A stretch of DNA of 64,000 nt, from NCBI GenBank assembly GCA_949361645.1, contig OX442419.1, positions 9,082,976 through 9,146,975 of the forward strand, given 5' to 3'. The notes below the pieces were generated by a model. It was not told the DNA's origin. It saw only the letters and a program-made list of their open reading frames with translations, and ran no database searches. Origin of the DNA: Spongilla lacustris (lineage: Eukaryota > Porifera > Demospongiae > Spongillida > Spongillidae). Positions 45,940-58,825 of this stretch are shown here, piece after piece. A program made the position numbers and the translations under genes. The stretch's first letter is position 1, and every line of letters starts with the position of its first letter.

Positions 45940-48900
45940 TCTCTTCTCGTCATCATCGTAGAGCTTATCATCCTTCTCACGTCTCTTGTACCATCATAAT
46001 ACTAAGTGAGTTAATACCATCAATTTTTCAACACTATTACATATCAGTTTAACTTGTATTGTAAAGAGAATGCATGTGCTTTTATTTTGTAGTAATCCAA
46101 ATAAAATAATACATGTAGATACATACATTTACACATGTTTATCATTTATTTCAGGTTCCAGTGTGGCTCTTTTGGGAGTGATTCTTTTTTGTAAGTTTCC
46201 ATTTTTAGTTTGTAAGTAATTGGAAAGTGGTTGTTTTAATATTCTATATTTATTAAGTTGCATATACAAAAATTTTCATTTCACAAGGTCAGCAAAATAC
46301 ATTGTACACCCCTCCCCCCACCCCCCTTTTCCCTTTGGATATGCTCCATTTTGATGTAACAGTAGAGCACTCCAATAAATAGAATTAAAATCAAAATCAC
46401 CTATCGGCGAAGGTTATTTACTTGTTCCTGCACTCTCTGCAATACACATACGCACACAATACACACACACAACACAAACACACACAAACACATGCATACA
46501 TATGCAGATGCCTACCAATGGCATGCAGGTACAGGTCAGCCTTTATATGTCTTTTGAGGTTTCGTTGGTATTCCATTTTGTTGTGTACTTATCACATTTT
46601 ATTAGCCTTTATATTATTAATACAGATGCATAGGATTCAGCACTGAATACAAAATAATTTAACCTGAATAGTGTAGAACTTGTTACAATCCCAGCCATCT
46701 TATCTTCATTTTGCAGACAGGGACCAACGTTCAAAGAGAGATATGGTGGTAAGCCTAACTACATGAATCATTCTATTTCAGTGAAGATTAAAATATGCCA
46801 CAATATATGTACATGTACATGTGTAAATGTATCTGCTGCCAAAAAAATCTTTATATGTCAATGTTTCAACTTCAGAACAAATTGCATCTGGGAAAATTAG
46901 TTTATGGTTTTAGTCAAGGTTTGAATCTCCAAAGCCTCCAGTGAGATTTATCAAAAACATCAATATAAATGTGTATGTATTGAGGTACATTTCAATGCAA
47001 AGCGTGGCTTTTTTGGCATTAGTTCCAAATAACATGTAGTCAGATAATGTATACATGTAACAAAGCTCACAACTGCATGTACATGTATATTAGAAGTGTA
47101 GTTTTCAATCAAAATAACTGTCAAATCTGTCCATATGAAAAAGAATACTGCCTTCATGCCCTAAACATTTATTTCAATCACTGTTGGAATGAAGTGCTCT
47201 TAGATAATTATGGGGCCCATTTGTCTCTGCTGATATAAATGTAGGAACTAACTGGTGGTAAAGAACATACTACATCAGAGGGTGGCAATATGGTGGGCGA
47301 AGAACATTATGCAGCAGATGGTGGCAGTATGGTGGGTGAAGAACATACATATTACACAGCAGATGGTGGCAATATGGTGGGTGAAGAACATTGCACAGCA
47401 GATGATTAATGTAAAATTGATAAACTATATCACATTTGAACGTTTCTGTGTGTACATGTAGATAAATATGCGATACCATATAAAATATGGGTGCAAAATT
47501 GGTCATTATCATTACCCATCTGAAAATATCCAGTATTGCAGGAGGCTGAAAATGCATTAGATTTATGGGTACAATACAAATGAAGTTTCTTTATTCTTGA
47601 AGGCACACAATTCTTTCTTATGAGTGGGTAATCCCTATTTATAAACTATGTGCACACTATTATTTTTCTCAATGGTCAACTTTTGCACAACAATACTGTT
47701 CCAGGATGAAACCTCTGAGTTGATAGCGGCTGTACAGAATGGACACAAGAATATTGTAACCACTCTTCTACTTGCGAAAGTTGATCCAAACCACTTAGCA
47801 ACAAAAGTAAGGAGACCTGCTGAGAAGGTTACATGTTTTATTGAAAGTGAATTGTATAGAATCATCAGCACAAAGGTAGCGACTTCAAACATTCAATGTG
47901 TATTGGTGATTTATTCTTTGCTGCTGCATTATATAGCATAGCTACATATATATTATAATTAGCTATATTATAATTAGTCATAAGTATATGTATATTTTTC
48001 TAACTCCACAGAAAAGTAATAGTTATATATAATATATATATATAATATTATAATTATATATATAATTATATGCACATGTTCACTGTTGCAATATTAAATA
48101 AATTACCCTTGATATTGAAATGCTAGAACAAGCTAAAGAATGGCTGAAATTTTGTTTCTTGATTTCTGCTACGTATGTTTATACATAGCAACATTAATAA
48201 TACAAAAATGTCATGTATAGAAGAAATAGAAGAAAGTGATATAGTATTGTATGTGGTCATAGCTAGCATTACAGCTATGTTAATGATGAAAATGAGTATA
48301 AATTGCTCCAAATTTGTTGTCATTAATTGTATTGTATCCTTCAAGAAAGTGAAAGTTAGGATTAGTTGAATCCCTTTTCAACTGGGCAGCTCAGTTGGTT
48401 ACATAAAACTACTCCATATCTAAGAATGCAAACCGGTGCAGAAAGATGAACGAAATGTACATATAGTAACAACTACTGTTGTATAGAGAAGGACAAACTA
48501 TTCAACTTTCTCTTTCCTGTGAGTGAGCTCTAGCTATAGGAAGGCACCATTCAGTGTGAACGCCACTTACCCAAGGTGCATTTTTATGCTATGAATTCAT
48601 ATAGTCATCTCCTTCTTGTGTGCCTTCATGCTCCCAATAGGTAGCAGAGATCCTATGTACATTAGACTTTACTGATATAACTTGACCTTGATATACATGT
48701 AGCAGTTTTGTTTCTTTAAAAAAATGGTTTAAAAAAAACTCACTTTGCTGGCAACTACATGTTAACACTTATGTAACATTCATCTATCTCTGGGAACTCA
48801 TTGCAGTCTGTAATGCTAGCTGCAACATTTTTTGTTGGTAAAACGTTGCTCCTTGGCAATATTCAATTCATGCATTAGCCTGAACTTGTTCTATAGAAAA

Positions 48901-51900
48901 CTAGCTGCTCGTCTTGAGTTTCTATGTGATAGCCAGCCTAATATGTGAGATTATGCTTCAAACATATCAGGGAGTTTTAATGTGTTGTAGGTGATGGAAT
49001 ATTCAATAAGTTACCTTTAATATAATCATGCAATTACAGTTATAATTTGCAAAAATCATACACATAGTAATATCAAAATCCAGTTTACTTTAATAATTGC
49101 AAAGATACATTCAAATTATTGATCTGATAATTATTTTATTCAAACAATAAATCAGACCTGAAAACAAAAAGCCACTACACTTTATATGGACTTTGACAAA
49201 AGAAGTCACATGGTTAGTTATTTTTAATCCTGAATTGTACTAAACTAATTTATGGAGGCCTGGCACATGTATATAGATGGCAGCTCTGCTTCCAACCAAT
49301 GATCATCATGTTTCATTTTCTGTTGACTGTTGAATTTACTTGATTATAATTGTCCTCATAACTTTAGTACAATTTTTTGATATCTTTTGCAACTGACAAA
49401 TCCATATTTGTCCTCCAATAGTGGTTAAGGTAGGGACCCATTGAGAGGATTGCATTACCTACTATGGGAAAAGGAGAAATACTTGTATATGGTATATAAT
49501 ATAAAACGTTTAGCATATCAACTTACTTTCTGCAGCATAATATTACTGCTCTTGCAATGGCATGCCAAGATGGCTATGATGAGATTGCTACACTGTTGAT
49601 TGAACATGGTGCAGATGTGAATTTATTTGGCAACTCAAAGGTAAGTAGTATTTCTGTACACAAGTATTTATACTACTGTATGTCTTTCATAGAGGGGTGC
49701 ACCACCGTTGGTAATGGCAGCTCAAAATGGTCATATTACGACTGTAAAGCTTCTACTTTCCAAAAAGGCTGATGCAAATGTAATGAATCCAATGGTATGT
49801 TATTAATTGCATTTATTACTGCATTATGTTTACTGAATCTGTGAGTTTTAAGTCTGCATTTACTTATGCAATAATAGTAATGTATTGCCAATTTAGAGGA
49901 CAGATATATTAATAATTGTTATTATTAGGAATTATTATTGTAATGCAGACCTAAACAGCTCTGTGACATATGCCACTGTCTAATAATTACATATAATTGA
50001 TATATTTGTAAGGTGATTATTATCACTTTAACTTTATTCTTTCACATCCTGAGCAAATTATTCAGTACAAAGTGAAAATAGGGTTAGTTGAATCAATTTT
50101 TAACTAGTTAGCTCTGTTGGTTACATATACCTACTCCATATCTAATAATGCAAATTGGAGCAATAAGATGAATAAATGTACATATAGCAATGACTACAGT
50201 TTGACTAGAAATAATTCTAAGAGAAGCTGTGAGTGATCTCTGGTGATACATGCAGTAAGGCTCCAATTTGTGTGAAAGCCCTTGCACAGGGTGCATTTTT
50301 ATACTAGGAATATATATAGAGTCACCTCCTTCTGGAGTACCTTGATGTTTCCAATAGGTAACAGTGATCTTATTGACATGCAGATTTGCTTCATTAACAA
50401 TATGAATGTGTTCATAGGAAATTCCATCTGTCTCATTGGGCTGGCAACTGTTGAAAGCATTTGTGTGACATTCATCTACCTCTGGAAACTGAATGAACAG
50501 TCTTGTAATGCCTGCTGCAGCATTCCGTAGCTTCATTTGTACTAAAATGCTGCTTATCTTGCTCCTTGGCTATATTTGATTCATTCATTTAAGTATCTGA
50601 ACTTTTTCTATAGAAAATTACTTACTCATCTTGAGTTTCAATGTGATAGCCAGCTAATCTGGGAGTTAAACATATAATGTATTCGTTCATTTTATTTAAT
50701 ATTTCTATTAATTAGAAGTTGTTGCGTGGGGGGAGGGGGGGTGGCAAGAAAAACTGTATGAAACCACATCATCCAATATTGTAGGGCTTAATGTGAGGAT
50801 TACACATATGCTTTTTACACAGGAGTAGCATTGATCTATTCCTCCAAGCCAAAGAACCTCACTGAGATCTCACACATAATTTCTAGACACTTGTAAAACC
50901 GTCAGTGATGGATTTAACGTTAACCCCCCTTGTGGTTATTTTGTATTGCTAACCAAATTGGGAAATAGCAACTAGGGGTTTCATCACTACCGGTTTTACA
51001 AGTGTCTAGCGATTATGTGTGCGATCTCAGTGAGGTTCTTTGGCTGGGAGGAATATATTAATGGTACTACCGTGTAAGGTTAAAGTGAAACGCAAAAGTT
51101 ACGAAAACACTCCCCCCCACTTTTGATCTCCTTTCATTTACATTCGATTTTTTTTTTTAAAGCAGATTTGTAATCCTCTCATTAAGCCCTATGATGGGGT
51201 CCCATACAATTTTTATAGACCCCCCCCCCCCCCCCCGCTCCCCCCCCCCCCCCCCCCTTGAGATGTTGTGCATTGTTTAATTAATTGGAAGCATTAGAAT
51301 TTATCTTTGCAATTATCGGATGTTAATATATTATGATGTGTTTGAATGCTATGGATGCACTGTCAAGAAAAGTTTTTTTAAATGAATTTTTTTCGAATGA
51401 TAAGGGTATGCTAAAAATAATATTGAAAGAGTATTATATAACATTCCGCCACCTACATGTAAGACAAATTAAACACTTCCTGCTCCTGCACGGAAATCTG
51501 ATTGGTATTTTATTGGTTAATATTCAAACAACAAGTCAGTGTCAAACTTGAAAGCAAAAAACTAATACATTTTATGGACTTTGACAAATGAAATCAAGTA
51601 ACTAATTAATTTCAATCCTGTGTTATACAAATTAAAAGTTTGCATTCTTTTATGGAGGCCTGGTCACATGTATATAGATACCAATGGCAGCTTTGGCTGC
51701 AACCAATTAATGATCATCATGAGTTGTACAGTACGCAATGTATTGAATGGAACTAGTTCACTGTTTGCCTTCATTCTAATTTATGCTGTTGACTACATGA
51801 AAACATGTAAAACAACATCATAACAGTATGTTTATGTTTATACTGCTAGAATGGTTTCACACCTCTCAGAGTGGCATCTATAAAGGGGCATACAGAAATA

Positions 51901-54900
51901 GTTGATCTCTTACTGGAAGCAGATGCCGATCCAAACAATGTGGCTGATAATGTAAGTGTACATAAAACCTTTTCATTTAAAAGGAACACTATTGTAAGAA
52001 AAAGTTTTGTATATGCATATTCGTGTACTTGTCGTTTAGTGTTGTAGTAGGGAACTTGTAACTGAATTGTTACCCTCAAGTAAGTACATGCATGCTAGAC
52101 AATAAGATATCTGGCTCTGCATTAGGTTGTAAATTCTTTACATTTACATGTAGGGGTAAAATACAAATGAGGTCCTCTATTCACTTAGGCACACGATTCT
52201 TTCTTATCAATGGGTGGCTTTGGTTTTAAATGCCCTAATTTTATGGGTAAACTTCAATACAGTTCATGTTTGGAACGTCTGCATTGATACTGGCGGCATC
52301 CAGTGGACACAAAGATATTGTGAAAGCTCTTCTACTTGCGGAAGCTAATCCAAACTATGTAGCTAAAGTAAGGAGACCTGCTGAGTGTTACATGTTTTAG
52401 CAAAAGGTCATCTGATGTGTGTTGGCAATTTATTCTTTGGTGCATTGTATGCCACTGTTTTGGTCATAAATACATGTACATGTACAAACTATCTACCTCA
52501 GCAGAAAAGTAACATTTATGCACATTTTCACTATTGCAATATTACTCTGTGCAAGTACATGATATTGGGAACAAGAATGGTTGGCATCACCGTTTTGTTT
52601 GTTGAACTCTGCTGCATGAATTGATACTAAGCAACATTAATAAAAGAAAGAGATGTAGTTTTGTGTGTGGTCATAGTTAGGCATTACAGCTGTGTTAATA
52701 ATGAAAATGAGTATAAGTTGTTCAAAAATTTGGAGACATTGTATTTTTTGTGTCCTTTAAGAAAACAGGGTTAGTTGATACACTTTTCAACTGGTCAGTT
52801 CAGTTGGTTATGTAAACTTATTCCAATATATAAGAATGTAGAAAGGATGAATTACATGTACATGTACAATAGTTTGATTTTAAGTGTATAGAGAAGGTCA
52901 ATCTATCAGATGTTTGGTTCCACTTTTTTCTTGAGTCGATCCTTGTTGTGTGAAAGCCACTTTCCCAAGGTGCATCTTATGCTAGGAATTCATATTAGAG
53001 ACATTTCCTTCTTGTGTGCCTTCATGCTTCCAATAGTTAGCAGAAACCTTATGCACATTATACTTTACTGATATAACTTGACCTTGGTATAACAGGTTTA
53101 CTTCATAATAATAATAGTAATACTACCAAAGGAAGCTCCATTTATCTCAATTGGCTGGCAACTATTGTAATTCAGTAGCTACTTTTATAGCTTTTTAGAA
53201 TAACTTGGGGGTTTTTGCGTTGTTGCTTAAAATCCGTTTGTTGTGTTCCTTGGCAATATTCTATTCATGCAAGTAGCTTCATCTTCTAAACTAGCAATAT
53301 AGCCAGCTAATCTGGGAGTTTTTGCTGCAAACATATTATGTGCAGGAGACTTTCATTTTTATATATAATATATATAATTATATATATTATATAAGCTCCA
53401 GTGCATGTATACACATCGTAATATTAAAATCCACTTAGCTATAACTTTTTCTAAGATAAATTCAAGTGTTTCCAATTAATTATTGACATCATAATACAAA
53501 AACAACCTCTAATTGATAGAAATATTTGCAAACTACAAAATGAATACTAAAATTTGATAATACTCATGACAAAATATTTACACTTATGAGCTATACTAAT
53601 GTACACATGTATCTTAAATATGGAGGCCTGGTACATGTATATAGATATCTATGGCAGCTCTGCTTCCAACCAATGATCATCATGTTTCATTTTCTGTTGA
53701 CTGTTGATTTAATTTGATTATAATTGTCCTGCTGACATTTATACAATTAATTTCATGTAACCTGCTTGCATGCATACAATTATTGCACCCTTGTTTTTGC
53801 ACCCGATCAATCCACCAATATATCTCCAATAATGGTACCCCTTGCAAGGTTTACATTACCTTCTAAGAAGGGAGAAAGAAAAATACTTGCACATGGTATA
53901 TGTAATCTTCACATATTAACTTACTTTCTGCAGCATCGTATTACTGCTCTTGCAATGGCGTGTAAAAATGGCTATGATGAGATTGCTACACTGTTGATTG
54001 AACATGGTGCAGATGTAAATTCACTTGAACCCTTAATAAAAGTAGGTGGTATTTCTGTTCACAAGCATTGAAGGGCTATACTATGTCTTTAATAGAGTGG
54101 ATTATCACCATTGATAATGGCAGCAGAATATGGTCACATTTCAACTGTAAAGCTAATAATTTCCAAAGGGGCTAATGTGAATGCAATGGATCCAATGGTA
54201 TGTTATTAATTGCATCACATTTAACTGATTTTGTAAGCTGTAAGTCTGCATTTGCTTGTGCAAGAATAGTAATCTATGCAATCCAGTTCTAAATAAGAGG
54301 ACAGGTACATGTACATAAAAACTGTTATTATTAGCAATTATTATTATAATACCCGACTTTAACAGCTCTGCAACATGTGCCATGTAATTATCTTATTATA
54401 CATGTATATAAGGGGATTATTATCACTTTAATTTGGTGCTTTGCGAAGCGTTCAGGTCCTGTGCAACAATATTTATACAAGTGAAAATAGGATTAGTTGA
54501 ATCAATTTTTAATGGGTCAGCTGAGTCGGTTATATAAACCTAACCCAATAACTAAGAATATAAACTGGAGATGATCTAAATGTAATATAGTAATAACTAT
54601 AGATTGACTCTAAGTGTATAGGGAAGGTCAAGTTATCATATCTTTGGCTTCACTTTTTTCCGGTGAGTGAGTTATTGTTAAAGGAAGGCTTCATTTTGTG
54701 TGAAAGCTACATGCCCAAGGTGCATCTTTATGCTATGAATTCTTATATCTCTTTCTTCTTTTAAATGATAAATGCATTTGAATGTGGCGAGGTTGGGAAG
54801 CATGCCAAAAATGATGAAATGTGTTCAGAGTTGGGCTGGACGTGTATTCCATTAGTGGTGGAAGTCTATGGTGGTTGGGGATGTGAAGCCCAAGAATACG

Positions 54901-56743
54901 TCTCAAGATTGAGCAAGAGACTTGCCATGCAAATGGGACTATCTGACAATGAAGCACTGAGCCAAATCTACTGCCTGATGGGTGTCACGTTAATGCGGCA
55001 GAATGCTAGAGGCATCCTGCTGAGATGCTCCCATTTTCCCCTTCATGAATGTTAATTATATTAATGCGTGTTAGTAATAATAATAATAATACACATGATG
55101 CTCTGCTATTGCTGCGTCACTCATTAGCAATACCCAAGCTTCTAAACATTTTGCGCACCTCTCCCTGTTTCCTTTCAGAGAAACTTGTTGATTTCGATGA
55201 CCTTTTGCGATCCATCCTAAGCAGCACTTTAAATATCTCTCTTGGAATTAATGATCCAGCCTGGACACAAGCTCAGCTTCCTATAAAGCTTGGCAGCCTT
55301 GGTATTCGAAGTGCATGTCAGCTTGCACCTTCAGCCTTCCTGGCTTCAGCTGCTGGCACCTCTGATACATTGAAGAGCATGCTACCTGCATCTCTACACA
55401 ATGCCTCCATCCCTGATGTTGAGTATGCACTTTCCCACTGGTCCCAAGGAAACAACACAGCCCCACCTGTACCTCCTGCTTCTTATTGTCAAAAAGCTTG
55501 GGATCTACCAAAAATGCAGTTGGTAGCTCAAGGTCTGCTGGCCAATGCTGATAGTCCATCTTCCTGTGCTCGTCTTCTTGCCGCATCCACACCAGAGTCA
55601 GGAAAATGGCTAAATGCATTCCCTATATCCTCCATAGGCCTGAGAATGGATAACTCCACCATCCGAATTGCAGTTGGACTCAGACTTGGTGTTCCCTTGT
55701 GCCATTCACACACTTGTCGCCATTGTGGTTCTCATGTGAATGACCTTGCTACTCATGGCCTCAGCTGTAGATGGAGTGAAGGTCGCCACTCCAGGCATTC
55801 TAGCTTAAACAACATCATCCACAGAGCACTGTCAGCTGCAAAAATACCTGCTTGTTTGCATCATAAGTTTTTATCTGTATTGTAATTATATATGTTTATC
55901 TTAATAAAAACTTAAGTAGCCTGAACTAAATTGCCTACTAATCTTGAGTTTCTATGTGAAGGGGAGTTTAAATATTATGTATTCGCGTTCATTTTATTTA
56001 TAAATGTTGTTTTGCATTATTTAATTACTTGGAAGCATTTGAAATTATCTTTGCCATTATTAAAGCTAATTGGATTTTAATATATTACGATGATGTGAGT
56101 TTTTGCTGCAAACATTATGAGCAAGAGGAAGTGTTTAATTTGTTGTAAGTGATATAATCATGCAATTACAGTTATAATTCACGGTAGAATTTTTCTTTGT
56201 CCAGTGCACCCATCTATACGATCAAAATCCAATTATCTTCAATAATTGCAAGGATAAATTCAAATGCTTCTAATTAATTACTTGCACAGCAAATTCTAAA
56301 TAATGGAAATATTGAAATCTATTTTATTCGTTAATATTCAATCGAACTTGAATAGAAAAAAAAACCATGACCTTGACAAACGATTAGTTGATTTCAATCC
56401 TGAATTATACTAATCAAGAGGTTGAATTCTTTTATAGAGGCCTGGTACATGTATATAGGTACATGTAGACCAGTGTGCCTATGGCAGCTTTGGTTGTAAC
56501 CAATGATCATCATGTGACATACAGTACTCAATGATGGAAATAGTTCACTGTATGCTTACAATTTTGATTTGCGATATCATTTCCTGTTGACTACAAGAAA
56601 ACATGTAAAACAACATCATAACAGTGTGTTTATTTTTATATTGCTAGAATGGTGCCACAGCTCTCAAAATGGCATCTCAAAATGGATATAAAGAAATAGT
56701 TGATTTCTTACTGCGAGCAGGTGCTGTGTTTACTCAGAAGTGA
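45940..56743 (+). CDS. Membrane-associated ankyrin-repeat protein, multi-exon, 5' end unidentified
   Basis: Exons are 45940-46005, 46155-46190, 46717-46748, then probably 47542-47568, then 47705-47806, 49536-49640, 49693-49794, 51850-51951, 52263-52367, 53934-54041, 54096-54197 and 56648-56743 (stop). All borders are GT-AG with matching phase. The first three encode a hydrophobic segment (TIIILSSSVALLGVILFY) followed by RDQRSKRDMV, i.e. one membrane span with a basic cytosolic flank. The remaining exons each encode one ankyrin repeat, e.g. HNITALAMACQDGYDEIATL then LIEHGADVN, and TPLRVASIKGHTEIVDLLLE. Eight repeats are visible, about 33 residues each. Ankyrin arrays bind protein partners; the partner is unknown. 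Exons 1-4 of the array and exons 5-8 are duplicates. The start codon and any extracellular part lie further upstream. The short exon 47542-47568 is the least certain. Confidence 0.72.
47245..47409 (+). other. Possible alternative terminal exon with GGNMVGEEH repeats
   Basis: An AG acceptor at 47243-47244 opens a frame in phase with exon 46717-46748. It reads ELTGGKEHTTSE, then three acidic repeats of 14-16 residues built on GGNMVGEEH, and ends with a stop at 47407-47409. Used in a transcript, it would give a short membrane protein without ankyrin repeats. Alternatively one of several internal donors (GATG-GTGGC) is used, or the exon is not real. Confidence 0.4.
50837..51055. mobile_element. 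MITE-like element with about 60-bp terminal inverted repeats
   Basis: The left end starts TATTCCTCCAAGCCAAAGAA and extends to CTAGACACTTGTAAAACCG. The right end is its reverse complement with a few differences. The interior of about 95 bp is non-coding. The element lies in intron C-D of the ankyrin gene and is absent from the equivalent position in the duplicated intron. Confidence 0.8.
51222..51258. repeat. Poly-C tracts in an intron
   Basis: Two C runs separated by GCT lie in intron C-D of the ankyrin gene, not far from the MITE. Confidence 0.9.
54760..55073 (+). mobile_element. RLE retrotransposon tail fragment in ankyrin intron
   Basis: The frame from 54765 encodes the conserved tail: CSELGWTCIPLVVEVYGGWG, SQIYCLMGVTLMRQNARGIL, and a stop at 55053-55055. 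It is followed within about 20 bp by (TAA)n at 55074-55090. It interrupts a duplicated intron segment at about 54760, so it inserted after the ankyrin duplication. Confidence 0.8.
55074..55090. repeat. (TAA)n between two retrotransposon fragments
   Basis: About six TAA units join the 3' end of one fragment to the 5' truncation point of the next, as at 18588-18608. Confidence 0.9.
55091..55890 (+). mobile_element. RLE retrotransposon middle fragment (second subfamily)
   Basis: One open frame continues to a stop at 55883-55885. It begins after (TAA)n with THDALLLLRHSLAIPKLLNI and contains WTQAQLPIKLGSLGIRSACQ, the post-RT 'GGLGLRS' block seen at 19.4 kb. It also has GLRMDNSTIRIAVGLRLGVP and a CCHC knuckle (CRHC, then HGLSC), then HSSLNNIIHRALSAAKIP. 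It stops before the RLE PD motif, so it is truncated at both ends. It differs clearly in sequence from the 16.8-20.4 kb copies. Confidence 0.8.
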
Positions 56744-58290
56744 TATTAGCCAGTAAGTTAACCCTATCGACTATGAGAATTGAAGGCATCTTTGCTTCTT
56801 TGTGTGTGTACACATGTATGTGTGTGCAAGTGTGTGCATGCATACACACGTGCTTGCAATTGCCATGTAATCACACATACACTGAATGTGTTGCCTTCAT
56901 GCATGGGCAGATCTGTGGATTTTAAAATTTTTTAGAAAACCTTTTATGTTCCGTACATGCATACAACTTGTCATTTAGTGTTAGAACTTGTAATTGCAAT
57001 TGTGTCACTTGACCCTATTCTGTATAGTGTATTATACTATAGTTTGTAATTGTAGTCTTAATTCATGAAAACTGTATTTATTTTGTTATTGTCCTTTGTA
57101 ATCTGTCATAAGTTGTGTTGTATCTAAGTGAATTTAAACTTTGTTGCTCTCAATGCATTAAATACATTTTTTTTGTGAACCAGCAGAAAGGTAGCGACTT
57201 CATCCATCACATGTATGTTGGTGATTATTATTTGCAATATTATTTACATATTTCTTACCCTGACATGATAGAATTTTGCTGCATGATTTTATACTTAGCA
57301 ACATTAATACTAATCTGAAAAATACAAAAATGTAAACTTTAGAAGAAAATGATGTAGTGTTTCATGTGATCATTGTTAGGTAATACAGCTGTGTTAATGA
57401 GGAATTGTAGAAATTGCTCCAAATTTAGAGACATGGAGTTTTGTTGTGTCCTTCAAGAAAACAGGGTTAGTTGAGTCAATACTTTTCGACTTGCCCAAGG
57501 TGCGTTTATATGCTTGGATTTCATGCAGATACATTAGTTAAACGGGAAGTCTATAGAGAAATGCTTCACAAATGGATTATGATGGCATAATAATAACCCA
57601 TCTTTTGTGTAATCTGATCTCTGTTGAAATGTGCTTACTGCTAATTCACTATACAGTTTGGTGTTTATTGCATCATTGTGTGCGTAGAACATGCAATGTT
57701 TTGTTTTTTCCCCGAACATGCAGGCCACTTTAGAACTTGAATATGAAGGCAAAAGTTTGGAGACTTTTTATTAGAGAACGTGGTATATTATTGACCCCTA
57801 CATGTATACAACACAGTTTATTTTGTGAACCCCACTTATAAGTTACATGTATTTGTCTTTTGATTAGAACAAAGCCAAGAAAGTTTATTTGCGCAACGCG
57901 GTATGGCATGGCTATGAAGGCTTAACAGTTCAATGGATACGCCCACTTCTATTTCTCTGTGCGCACGTAATGTGGAGCAGGCGCATGTGTATTGTAAGAG
58001 CGGTCAGTTATTAACAACGCTTGATCTGTTGATTTTGATCTGTACACTCTGTGGGTTCTTATCATACTATTGCTATCAAAAAATTCAAAACTGTTGAGTG
58101 GAGTGCTTAACCACTAGACAACTGTGGGAGGAATTAAAATGGCTGATACATCAAGGAATCTCCATCCCACAAACCATTAATACTAAAACTAGAGAGTGTT
58201 ACCAGCTATCCATAAAATAAAATTGGTGAATTTTGAATCATAAGTCATTATAAAATCATGGTAAACATATTCACTAATATGCAAATTTAA
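56744..58290. other. Downstream of the ankyrin gene
   Basis: The 3' UTR of the ankyrin gene should be here. Weak similarity to the ankyrin-intron repeat occurs near 57330-57500. Otherwise nothing is recognised. Confidence 0.45.
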
Positions 58291-58297
58291 TTAAACA

Positions 58298-58495
58298 ACC
58301 ATTGAGATGTGGGGGGGCTTGAGGATACATGTAAGGGGAACCATTGAGATGTGGGGGGCTTGAGGATACATGTAAGGGGAACCATTGAGATGTGGGGGGC
58401 TTGAGGATACATGTAAGGGGAACCATTGAGATGTGGATGGGCTTGAGGATACATGTAAGGGGAACCATTGAGATGTGGGGGGCTTGACAGATGCA
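58298..58495. repeat. 41-42-bp minisatellite, five copies
   Basis: Units start at 58298, 58340, 58381, 58422 and 58464. Each contains ACCATTGAGATGTGGGG and GGATACATGTAAGGGG. Length variation comes from the G run; the last unit is partial. Confidence 0.95.
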
Positions 58496-58611
58496 TTGAA
58501 CCATCCGAGGAGCCTGTTCATCAAAGGGGCATGTCCCTCTCTCTGTAGACCTAGTGCACAGTTAGTCTAGCTAAAGGTTCAAGAGTCAACCAGCATGATA
58601 AACTTGATTAC

Positions 58612-58825
58612 ATCATATGGACCTCCCCATACATCTCTCATCACATACTTCTCCATATGGACCTCCACATACATCTACCATCACATACTTCTCCATATGG
58701 ACCTCTCCATACATCTCCCATCACTTCTCCATATGGATCTCTCCATACATCTCTCATCACTTCTCCATATGGACATACCCATACAGCTGCCATCACATAC
58801 TTCTCCATATGCACCTACCAGTACA
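58612..58825. repeat. About 30-40-bp minisatellite, six copies
   Basis: Units contain CATATGGACCTC, CCATACATCTC and CATCACATACTTCTC; two units lack the CATACT part. It is unrelated in sequence to the adjacent 41-bp array. Open frames across it are artefacts. Confidence 0.9.

Larger units (their letters stand above)
47705..56743. repeat. Intragenic tandem duplication block of about 4.4 kb (two copies) built from about 2.2-kb units
   Basis: Ankyrin exons recur in the order A-B-C-D then A'-B'-C'-D', with start offsets 4558, 4398, 4403 and 4798 bp. The last includes a retrotransposon insertion of about 1.1 kb. Introns repeat too: CAACTGGxCAGxTCAGTTGGTTA-type blocks occur near 48380, 50105, 52790, 54515 and, more weakly, 57480. 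GGAGGCCTGG with GTATATAGAT and CCAATGATCATCATG blocks occur near 49255, 51655, 53625 and 56440. The four-fold intron pattern shows that a unit of about 2.2 kb doubled first and then the 4.4-kb dimer doubled. Confidence 0.8.
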
